From NCBI GenBank assembly GCA_028023455.1, contig JAQFVV010000158.1:2044001-2108000 (forward strand): a DNA stretch of 64,000 nucleotides, given 5' to 3'. The position numbers were made by a program, and so were the translations under genes. How positions within the stretch are numbered: the stretch's first letter is position 1; each line of letters opens with the position of its first letter. The notes under the pieces are model-generated. The model saw only the letters and a program-made list of their open reading frames with translations, was not told where the DNA came from and did no database searches. Below are positions 24,587 through 34,800 of this stretch, piece after piece. Source of the DNA: Epiperipatus broadwayi. Taxonomy: Eukaryota; Onychophora; Udeonychophora; Euonychophora; Peripatidae.

Positions 24587-26415
24587 AAAAAAGAAGGAAT
24601 ATGAAGATATACAAAAATGATGTATTAAAAAGAATTGAATATCTCGAATTTTGTAAAATGGTACGGAAAAGAGTTGAAAATGATATAAGAAAGTATAACT
24701 GTGAAATAGCAAGGAAAGCTGTAGAAGAAAATAAAAGTCTCAAGAATGTTAAACAACATTTTGTTATTGGTAGGAAATTTATATCTGCAATAAGAAAAAA
24801 AGATGGAATTATTACTAAAAAGAGAGATGACATCATGAAATTGGTAGAAGATTTTTATCAAGAATTATATAGTAATAAAGAACAAGTACCTCCTATATCT
24901 ATTACATCTTCCGAATTGCCCAGAATTTTAAATGAAGAAGTGAGACATGCAATTAAATGTATGAAGAAAGGAAAGGCTCCAGGAAATGATGGAATTATAA
25001 TTGATATATTAAAAGAAGGAGGTGAAGAAATAGAAACAATTTTAGCAAAGTTATATACCAAATGTCTAAATGATAAAGATGTACTGGAAGATTGGAAGAA
25101 TGCAGTAATAATATTAATATTTAAAAAAGGTGATAAAGAAGATATTAGAAATTACAGACCTATCAGCCTTTTACCAGTTTTATATAAAATTTTTACCAAG
25201 ATAATTGCAACTCGTCTACAGAGAACTTTGGATTTCCACCAACCAAGAGAACAAGCTGGATTTAAAAGTGGTTTTAGTACAATAGATCATATCCAGGTAT
25301 TGGGAGAAGTCATAGAAAGGACAAATGAATATGAGTTGTCATTATGTTTTGGATTTGTAGATTATGAAAAGGCATTCGATTCTATACACATTTCTTCAGT
25401 GATTAAAGCATTGGATCATCAAGGTATAGATCCAGGATATTGTCATATTTTAAAGAATATTTATAAAAATGCAACAGCAACAATTAGATTACTTAATGAT
25501 ACTGGAAAAATCAACATTGAGAAAGGTGTAAGGCAAGGTGACTCCATATCTCCAAAACTTTTTACAGCAGTGCTGCAAGAAGTATTTTGTGGATTAAAAT
25601 GGGAAACTAAAGGAATGAAAGTAAATGGAGAGTATTTAAGTCATTTAGATTTTGCAGATGATGTAGTTGTTTTTGCAAATAATGCTTCAGAGCTGCAGGA
25701 AATGTTGCAGGAGTTAGCAGATGAAAGTAGAAAAGTAGGACTAAAGATAAATGTTAAAAAGACTAAAGTAATGTTTAATCGATTTGCTCAAAATATGAAA
25801 ATAAAGATTGATTATGAAGAATTAGAAGAAGTTAACAGTTACAAATACCTAGGTCAGATTATTAATACAGATGGAAACATAATGGAGGAAATTAATCATA
25901 GAATTAAACTTGGTTGGAGTGCTTTTGGTAGAAATAACTTGATACTAAAAGGAAATATGCCTATGTGTTTGAAAAGAATGGTTTTTAACAAATGTGTTTT
26001 ACCAGTTCTTACTTATGGATCTGAGACTTGGACACTTAATAGAAGAGCAATACAGAGACTTGAGACCACTCAAAGGAGTATGGAGAGATGTATGTTGGGA
26101 GTAACAAGAAGAGATCGAAAACACAATGTATGGGTAAGACAACAAACAGGTGTTACTGACCTTATTGAAAAAATTAAAAGATTGAAATGGAGTTGGGCTG
26201 GACATATTGCTAGAAGAAATGATAATAGATGGACAGTTGAAATTTTAAACTGGATTCCAAGAGATTGTAAAAGACCCAGAAAGAGACCACATGTGAGATG
26301 GATGGATGAAATAAGAAAATGTGCAGGGATGTTGTGGAAAAGAGAAGCTAAAGATCGGAGAAGATGGATTAAACTTGGAGAGACCTTCATCCTGCAGTGG
26401 ATTGATAATGGTTGA
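24583..26415 (+). CDS. RTE reverse transcriptase and C-terminal domain
   Basis: A 610-codon frame. In its frame, coding similarity starts upstream of the ATG (STETREFMKKRRNMK), so the Met at 24583 is internal to an ancestral endonuclease-RT polyprotein. It has a Lys-rich linker (1-110) and KAPGNDG (131-137). The RT domain contains NYRPISLLPVLYKIF (190-204), QAGFKSGFST (224-233), FVDYEKAFDSI (Asp260), GVRQGDSISPKLF (315-327), the catalytic box LDFADD (355-360) and YKYLGQI (420-426). A C-terminal region follows, with LTYGSETWTLN and a Trp/Arg-rich tail. Length and motif order are those of a complete RTE polymerase. It would reverse-transcribe its own RNA at the nick made by the endonuclease. 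No internal stop is present, unlike all other copies here. Confidence 0.92.
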   Translation: MKKRRNMKIYKNDVLKRIEYLEFCKMVRKRVENDIRKYNCEIARKAVEENKSLKNVKQHFVIGRKFISAIRKKDGIITKKRDDIMKLVEDFYQELYSNKEQVPPISITSSELPRILNEEVRHAIKCMKKGKAPGNDGIIIDILKEGGEEIETILAKLYTKCLNDKDVLEDWKNAVIILIFKKGDKEDIRNYRPISLLPVLYKIFTKIIATRLQRTLDFHQPREQAGFKSGFSTIDHIQVLGEVIERTNEYELSLCFGFVDYEKAFDSIHISSVIKALDHQGIDPGYCHILKNIYKNATATIRLLNDTGKINIEKGVRQGDSISPKLFTAVLQEVFCGLKWETKGMKVNGEYLSHLDFADDVVVFANNASELQEMLQELADESRKVGLKINVKKTKVMFNRFAQNMKIKIDYEELEEVNSYKYLGQIINTDGNIMEEINHRIKLGWSAFGRNNLILKGNMPMCLKRMVFNKCVLPVLTYGSETWTLNRRAIQRLETTQRSMERCMLGVTRRDRKHNVWVRQQTGVTDLIEKIKRLKWSWAGHIARRNDNRWTVEILNWIPRDCKRPRKRPHVRWMDEIRKCAGMLWKREAKDRRRWIKLGETFILQWIDNG

Positions 26416-26745
26416 TGATGAAATCAAAAGATTTTGCGAATGTCAGTATATGGAAGAAAGTAATAGATATAAAAATGAACAGAGTAACACCTTCACTCTC
26501 TCAAATCAAGATATTTCAGATTGGCCTATATAAGTCAGAATTTAGACGAAAGATAATATGGCCACTCTTATCTTTATAAAGTTTTCATCTTGTGTTTGAG
26601 AATTTCCTCTGTACTCAACACAGGATTATTGAGCTATTATAAAAATCAGTAAAGGTGCATATGTTAAAAAGGTGAAATCCTTTCTCTTTAATTTCATATA
26701 ATCTATATGCTTAATAAATAAATTTGAATGTTTCCTAATAAAAAT

Positions 26746-29566
26746 CTTCCTAGTTTCCTAAGTTTTTTGATGCTGTCATTATAGAAAATACATATATAGA
26801 ATCAAAGTTGTTTAAACAAAATGGGCACTTCTGTGTGCAATCTTGGGTCTATTCTTGTGTCTTCCTTTAACAAAAAAAGATAACTGTTAATTTCTTTTTT
26901 TAAAAGACTAATTTATATAAAATAATCGTTTATAATTTTGTTACTAATAAATTCCAATTTTTTTTAATGTCTAGAATTTTATTTGTCAAAAAAAAAAAAA
27001 AATTAACTAAAGTTTATTTTGAAATCAAAACAAAAACGCAACTATCAATAACTATTCTTCTTTTAAATATGTTTTATCTGTTACTTTCTTCCAATCATCT
27101 TTTAAATATAGATTATAAAAATCTAAACACTTCATATTTATTTCATTATGAATTTCAAGTATCTATTATTCAAAAGATTATCCAAATATAAATTGACAGG
27201 TAATTTTTAAACTTTTACAACAAATTTGTTTATACACATGTACAAATAAAATTAAAAGGGGAAAATGTTCAACCAATATCTACAGATTAGTAAGTCTTTT
27301 TTTTCTATCTTAGCAGAATTTGGATTTATAATAGAAGGCTAAAATATCTAATTTCGAAACCTGAAAAAGATTTTGAATTTCATATTAATGATATTTTACT
27401 TATATATATTGTTGTTTGATAATCTATGGTTTTAAATCTACTTCTAAATTCTGATTCTTTCTTGAATGAGTATAATCCACTTTTAAAAATATTTTCACTC
27501 TTCTCTCTATATATATTATTTTTACAAGCCTTATCACACCGCCCAGATAAACATTATTTCAGTTAAAGCATTACTTTATAATCAATTCGTTTTATGCTAT
27601 TGTTTTCAAATAGAAACCTTTAATAATATCTGACTGACTATACAAAATAAATGAATATATATACAATGAAAACATAATTTATATAACAAAGGATATTACA
27701 TATCAAAACTATTCTATATAAAAAAGGCAGATTTATTTTTATTTACATATAGTATAACATGAACATGTTAATTTACACAACACTATAAAAATAATTTTTG
27801 TCTGGTAGTGTCATTTCACAATATTAGAATACTACTTACCAATATCAATTGCTCTAATATCACTATAGTAACTACTAATTTCTGAGTATCTCTGCATTAC
27901 AGGACTAAAACTAATTCATAAATTTTTTAAATTTGAAAATGTCTTCTCATTTTCTTCAGAAAAATAGCATCTAGGAGTTACACAGTATGAATTGGACATA
28001 CTTTCAATAGGAAAGACTTCTTATACTGAAAACCCCTTCATCAGTGCTATTCATTGTAGTTTCACTTTTGAACAATTGTTTTAACTAACACAGTATTAAA
28101 ATAGAATAGAAGTAGTTTTTCTTTTATATTTTTTTAAAAAAAAATCAACTTTCAAATCTATAAAATTATTGATTTATAAAATATATCAAAGACTTGGATT
28201 GATTTTAAATTCAAACACTGTAGTCGACTATCAATAATTAATAATTTTTTTCCTTTGTTACCTTGTCCAAGACTTTTTTTTTCCAGTATCTAAATCCATA
28301 ACAATTCATTAAATGAATCTAGTCCCGAATTTTTGAACATTTCTCCATATTATTGATAAGTTAACAATCTAAATAAGATTTAGTTCATTAGTTTAGGGGT
28401 CTGTTGTTTCATCTAAGTTACTATATTCAATTTAATAACCATGATCAGTCTGATCATTTTTTTTATTGGATATTTCATTCCAAATTTTTCATTACATTGA
28501 GTAGTTTATATGACCAATGTAAAATGGAAACATTTTTTCTTTCATTACAATTGCAATAGGTGTATTAGCCATAGTTATTCTATGTTATAATACCCATTAA
28601 TTTTTTTCATCACAATAATACATTTCTAAGAATTGCACAACATACAATAAGATATGCTACAACAAATATACTTGATTCACACATGTTTAGATGTAATTCA
28701 TTCAGTGTAGCCTAGAACAAGGTTATTATCCCACTCAATTATTTGAACCGAATAAATAAAACATGAAGTCAAAGTATAATAATTGATACAAAGCTATGTT
28801 ATTTAATATTTATACACACATGTATATATTTGAGAAGAGTAAACAATCTTTTCCAAGTAAAAACTATAACAGATCTTTTCATAATAAAAACATTTGATTG
28901 CTATACTACATAAGAAAAATTGATGAATTTTCTTAAACTATATATAAAAACGCACAATTTAATCAAAGACAAACAATTTTTTTTTAGTGAGAACTACACT
29001 CTAGATATAAAAAGCAACAAACATTCTTTCTTAATGAAAACAAATCAAATTGAAAAATGTCACATTCAATTGTAGTGCTAAATTTATTCTAACTTTAAGC
29101 ATTGTAAATGAACATTTGAAAATAATAAACAATTTTTCCCTAATAAAAAAAAAAGCATAAACAAATTTAATCCAATAAAAAAATCAGTTACAAAAAGTAT
29201 AAAAGTCATTATTTTTTAGTATCTATTTTCACAGCTAAAGATATATGATAATCTAGTCACGGTAAAACTTCTGAAACAGTGTGTTTATTTATGCTGTTAA
29301 TCAATATCATTCAAAATAGCAATTGTGTTTATTATGCATTTTAATTTAGTGAAAAAAGAGATTAATTTTAAGATTTGGTTATTCTAGAATTAAATATTAT
29401 ATTTAACTCAAAAACCAACTCTCACTTCATATCTAACTACTCTGAAGATCAACAAATTTAACTTTTTTAGTACTTACATAGTTTGCCTGCCATCCACATT
29501 TTTTAAATAATCCATTTTCAGAAGCTCAGAGACTTACAACACATGGTGTAAACAATATGGCTGACT
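26746..29566. other. AT-rich stretch, nothing recognised
   Basis: About 2.8 kb with long A and T runs (for example a poly(A) run near 26,989-27,001) and low-complexity open frames only. No transposon protein or tRNA-like box was seen. Confidence 0.55.
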
Positions 29567-31210
29567 CTAAGTTATTGCATTCAATAATTATTTTTTTTTA
29601 TTTCTTAAAATGATAAAGAAACACAGAAGTCCAAAGGATTGTAATTTAAAATTTTTAAATGTAAATACATATAAAAATAAAAACAGCATTTAATAGTCTT
29701 GTCTTAATAAACAGGCAGACAACACTTTTTGAGCATGCTCTATCCCATAATTTTGACATTTCACTGAAACACGCAAAAATCTGTAGGATTGTATTAACAT
29801 AAAAAACTATAAATTCACTATACTGCTATAAACTAATGTCAGTGCAGTCACAAAATTTTGAAGCCTTATAACCACTTTCTTTTCCAAACAGATAGGTGCT
29901 TAGAACATGTGCACCATTGATCCTGTAATTTTAAAAATATTCCATTGAAACACACAAAAATCCACAGGTTGTAATCAACATTTAAAAAAATGTAATTATT
30001 ATTTATTTTAATGTAAATTCACTACACCCGTTGTAAACTGTCAGTGCAGTCATAAATGATGTTTTAGTGCCTTATAATCATGTTCATTTCCAAACAGATA
30101 GATGTTTAGAACATGTGCAACATTCTCTGTTTGCACATAAAGTTTAATGTCATGCTCATTACTACATACTTTTTAGATGGGCACTATCCTGTAATTTTGA
30201 AAATATCCACTGCATCTTGTTCTGTCAATGAAATATTCCAAATTTTAATATTTTTGAAAAAATGGTAATTAAGGAATGTTAAAAAAAATTATAATTTTAG
30301 TTACATGTTATCTGTTAATTTCATGTTGTGTTCATCAAGTGTTAACATTTTGACATTATCTTATGAATGGAATTCATGGCAGAGCTAATCCCAATTTTTT
30401 TAACAAATTCCATTCACAATTCTAAATTGAATGTTAATTTTAAGAAAATTCAAAAACATTTTTTACTAAATTCCATTTAGAACATAGCATTCAAATGTTA
30501 ACACGTAGCACTAAAATTGTCATTATTTAAAGCATTTGGTAACCCATGTGCAAAATTATGATTTTTTTCAAAATTTCTTTTTGCTCAATCAGTTTTTTAA
30601 ATGATCAAAATTTGAAATTTGCCATTGACATGACACGATGCAGTGGAATGTTTATATAGTTTGCCTGCCATGACTAAAATTATAATTTTTTCACATTGTC
30701 TTTACATGAGATTTTTCAAACATTCCATCACCATATCATTTTTGGCAATAATTAAAATTTGGAATAATTCATTGACAGAAAACAAGATGCTGTGGAATAT
30801 TTTCAAAATTACAGGATAGTTCCTGCCTAAAAAGAATGTAATAATGAGCATGAAATTACACTTTGTGTGAATGGAGATGAAATGTCACACAGTTTGGAAA
30901 GTGCTCCAAAGCATTGTTTATGACTGCACTGACATTAGTTTACAGCTGGTGTAGTGAATTTACATTTAAAAAAATGTTAATTACAGTCCTTTGGATTTTT
31001 GTGTTTTGGTGGAATATTTTCAAAGTTACAGGAAAGTGCATGCCTGAAAAGATGTCAGTCTGCTCATTTGTTATAGTCTACTAAATGCTGTTTCTTTTTT
31101 TAAATTTTATTTACTGAATTAGCATTAAAAATATTTGAATTACAACCCTTTGGACTTCTAAATTTCTTTATCATTTTAAAAAAACATGATTATTGAATAC
31201 AATAACTTAG
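29567..31210. mobile_element. Large fold-back (inverted-repeat) DNA element
   Basis: The two ends are inverted copies. The left begins CTAAGTTATTGCATTCAATAA, and the reverse complement of the right end begins the same with one difference. The arms extend inward over most of the element, left about 29,567-30,300 and right about 30,560-31,210. They share blocks such as TGTCAGTGCAGTCA, ATCCTGTAATTTTGAAAATAT and GCATCTTGTT. The left arm is longer because it carries a ~206-bp internal tandem duplication. There is no open frame, so this is a non-autonomous element of the fold-back/long-TIR type. No convincing target-site duplication was seen, and the superfamily is unknown. RNA from it could fold into a long imperfect hairpin. 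Confidence 0.85.
29760..30160 (+). repeat. ~206-bp tandem duplication inside left fold-back arm
   Basis: CAAACAGATAG occurs at 29885 and again at 30091, 206 bases apart. The preceding blocks (AAATTCACTA...GTCAGTGCAGTCA) and following blocks (TTAGAACATGTGCA) repeat at the same spacing. The right arm carries the TGTCAGTGCAGTCA module once, so the duplication arose after the inverted structure formed or was lost from one side. Confidence 0.75.
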
Positions 31211-31860
31211 TTTTTTATTTATAATTTAAATTTTATTTAACCATTAATTTACAAGCAATTTACAGACTTACCATTTATAACAAAATTATACACCAATATT
31301 TACATCATCACAGAGACCTTAATGGCAGTGTTGAACCAGAGTTTCTCAGCTCCCCTTCCATCAAATATTCACATAGAGAAACATAATTCATACTAATCTT
31401 CAATAAACTAATAGAAAAACACTACACGACATTAAAAATTGCGAGTCATTCTACTAATCATCAGATCAGGCAAACATACTCCATGTCGCTATATAAACTT
31501 CTGTTGGATCAAGCATTTTATCTCTGTCTGATTCTACCTATTATTTTTTTTAAATTCTCTAAACAAATTGATATCTGTTCCAAGGAATATTGATTTACAT
31601 CTCACACACCAGATGGCACACAGTATGAACCCTGAGAGCTTTCTGGATGGAAAAAAACCTCTTGCAATACATTCTGCTATTGGAATTAGTGAGGAACAAT
31701 TAGATTTCAAGAAGGAATCAATCCATATCCTAAGGCTCTGAAGTGCTGGACATATAAATAAGACAGGTGAAATAGTTTCCTCCACTCTCTCATAAAGTCC
31801 ACACATTGGATCGTAGTAATACCCATCCTATATACAAAAAAAAAAGTTAGTTGGGAGGGC
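31211..31860 (-). mobile_element. 3' tail of a Tx1/L1-like LINE, strongly 5'-truncated
   Basis: The minus strand encodes the end of an L1/Tx1-type ORF2 followed by a ~320-base 3'UTR with an A-rich end. It resembles the 3' end of the larger element at 57.1-57.8 kb in arrangement and in the C-terminal block. The A-rich end starts at the base next to the fold-back element, so the two insertions abut with no intervening DNA. Confidence 0.65.
31534..31806 (-). pseudogene. Tx1/L1-like ORF2 C-terminal fragment
   Basis: A 90-codon open piece begins MCGLYERVEETISPVLFICPA, then LQSLRIWI. This matches the C-x2-C-...ET..H-f-..C..a...W pattern at the C-terminus of L1/Tx1-type ORF2 proteins, here with the second Cys replaced by Tyr and the His by Pro. 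The element at 57.7 kb has the related text DPICLLWKSGDETFQHLFEE at the same position. The finger is damaged and the upstream polymerase is absent, so it is not functional. Confidence 0.6.
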
Positions 31861-34800
31861 TTCCAGATTGAGCTTGATTAAAAAATCTAAGTATTTTGGC
31901 TCCAGTGTCCAATACCTAAACATTGTAATTAGCTTTTTGTTAGAATATTATATAATAACTTAAGAGTTAGCCATATTATTTACACCATGTGCTGTAAGCC
32001 CCTGAAAATTATTTAAAAAAAACCCGGATGGCAATCTTCTGGTAGGCAAACTACTTAAGTATTATATTTTATATATATCTTTAAAAATCTATTCACTGTG
32101 ACAATATATCACGTGTGTGTAAATATATATAATAAAAAAAGAATCTTTAAAAACGATTTAAAAAAGGTCATCATATTATGTCTAGATTAGGTTATAGATT
32201 TTATTAAATTGTTTTAAACAATCTGAAAAATGAAAAACAACTTATTGTTTTAAAGATATTTTTAAAATTCCATTTTTCTATGTAAACTTTCAATTAATTA
32301 ATTAAAAAGGAAAGAATGTACAACAGCTCTGAAGCAATGAATAAATGAACCAATTAAGAAATTTGAAAAAGAAAAATGATAACGGAAATATAGATATTTT
32401 CAAAACACAGGCTTACGTAAAAGGCTAAATAAAAAACTTAAAACAATTTGTTTTAACTTGAATTTAAGTAGAGTACAGTATTTCAAAGTTGCAGCATTTC
32501 TTCGAATTTTTATTTTAAATGAATTGCAATATTATAGTCATGACTGGATGTAAAACTGGAAGAATTTTGGACAATTGAACCTGGATTCTAAAAAGGCAGC
32601 ATAAAGTTCTTTAGTTGGCTGAACAATTATTAAAGCCATATTCCAGAGGGTAGAATAAATGCTAAAAAGAAAAAATCTACCCTAGTGAATAGACTTTAAA
32701 TTTATCTGATTAACTTCCCTTAGTTATATAATAATTTTGATGCCTTCTATTAAATGTGTATCATCAAATTCATTCAGGGAATTGATATATATACAGACTA
32801 AATCATTCATTCTAAAAGAAAGAAGACTTGTAATTTAAAATCTTTTTAAACGTTCATGAGCTATTTTCGAAGTGCATTATCATTTTAAAAGTTTGTAAAG
32901 CAATTTGAGTTTTTCTTGCCTAAAAAAATCAAGAAAGAGAAACTTTTAAATTGTATAATGGAGTGATTATTTAATTTTTTTAAAACTGCTAATTATATCT
33001 CTAGTAAGTATGTTTGTTGTTAATATAAATTTTTTCATGTTGGATTGTTTCATAAAATTAATAAACTGTATCATTTATATAATTTATTTTAATATTTAAA
33101 GTCTTTGTTTTACCAGCCAGTTGAACATACCTCAAAATAGAAGGAACTAAAGCACTAAAAAAAATAATACTGTTTTATAATTACATTAATAAGTAATGGA
33201 CATTACTGAGGATTATATATTTAAATAAATTTTTATAACTGGAGATAATATAATTAAGTAGCTAATCATCTCCCCTCCTTTTTTTTAATTTTTACATTCT
33301 GATTGAAATTTGCACTACTGATGTTTATAATTTATCACTATGACCTTTGACACTATTTACAACAGTAATCTCTTTAACCCTATTATACTTATATTGAGAT
33401 ACTTAGAGTATCATTTGATTAAAGTAATGCTTGTTTCAATCATCATGTTTTTAACAACCCATTCTCCTCATTACTGTGTATATAAAGTATTAAAGAATAT
33501 TGTATAATAGTTTCTCATTACTTATTTTTATTAATATCCTAACCTGTATACATAATTGTTTATAAGCTATTTCATGGTCCAAATACGTTACTAAGATAAT
33601 TCTCAAAGAATTATTTCAATGAACTTGTAAATAATGAAAACCTTATAAAAATAGATTGGCATTGATATAACAAAATGTAGGAGTTATTTACATGTTCATT
33701 TAAATGATTCATTTTAGTAAATATTCTTAGTGTTACATATCTGATAAGCCTTAAAATTAATTATGTGCTCATCAAGGATCATTAGAATTATATAATTGAA
33801 CAAATATAGCATCTGTAAACATGTCTTAATATGAAAATTATTGTAAGGGTATGTACATATATGTTCAATATATATATATTGAACATATATATATATCATA
33901 GTGTTCATTACTATTACATTGTTACTAACTGGGCTTTTGGAATCAAATGTTACGGATATAGCAGTTCCATTGTATTATATATTTGAAGATATTAAAGGAA
34001 AAAACATAATTATTTTATATGACTACTTAATGCTGAATACATCACATTAAAAAACTTTACTGATATGTACAAATTAATTTATATATATTTTATAAAGACA
34101 TCATTAAAACAGTTTGACAAATTATTGTAAACCAAAAAATTTGCTGTATTCATAGAATACTTAACAACTACTGAATGCAGCAGCAGTTTTTCTTCTTGGA
34201 ATTAGCGATCAGCTTCAACTTATAACATGAAAATCATATACGGTATCCATTTTGCATCATTCGATTCAGCTTTCATTTTCCTTTCAGACAATAATTTTCA
34301 TTTCTCTATGATAAATTATTTTTTCCACATAGCACATTTATTTATGGTTTAATATTTATCAAGAAATGTACAATGGAGAATAATGGATTTCTCAACTGAT
34401 TCAAACATTAACAGCAATCCTCCATATGGGACTGAGAAGTTAAGCTTTCTCATAATTTTCTGCTTGCAATTTCTTAGAATAGTAGGTATGGTGTTAAAAA
34501 AAATACCATCTGTTCATAAATGCACCTTTTGTCTTTATAGCAATCTTTTTTTGATAGATTGGAATGAGTTTTTATTATTGACCATAAGGTTTTCAATCAT
34601 TCATATTTATTTTTTTCAATTATTATTTTATAAAACAATTTAAAAAAAAAACATTTGTGATATTAACAAATACAAGAAAAGTTAGTTACATGCTGGAAAA
34701 CTAAAAACTATGAATTAGTGTATTTTTGTTTTAACAACAGGTATATTTTGTAAACCACCTGTGTATACACATTTCCAACTGTTGGTTATACTCATATACA

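Larger units (their letters stand above)
23223..26745 (+). mobile_element. Near-intact RTE-type LINE (non-LTR retrotransposon)
   Basis: The start is set at 23223 because the decayed copy at 16.07-18.11 kb has homology beginning at the same CTGCAG block. The order is 5'UTR 23223-23548, endonuclease 23549-24586, reverse transcriptase 24583-26415, and a 3'UTR to about 26745 ending in an AATAAATAAA-type AT-rich tail. All catalytic motifs of both enzymes are present. One frameshift near 24,540-24,560 separates the two frames. Gene order, the absence of an ORF1 with zinc knuckles, and motifs such as RQGDSISPKLF and LDFADD fit the RTE clade. It is the youngest copy in the window. Relatives lie at 1.0-2.2, 6.2-6.7, 16.1-18.1 and 43.0-45.8 kb. 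Confidence 0.92.

Noticed and set aside
25999-26427. Three minus-strand frames opposite the RTE C-terminal domain
   Set aside because: Antisense shadows of the open RTE reading frame.
33714-33908. Minus-strand frame and (AT)n palindrome as an RNA gene
   Set aside because: The palindrome is a short AT-repeat symmetry, and the frame is low-complexity Tyr/Ile text.
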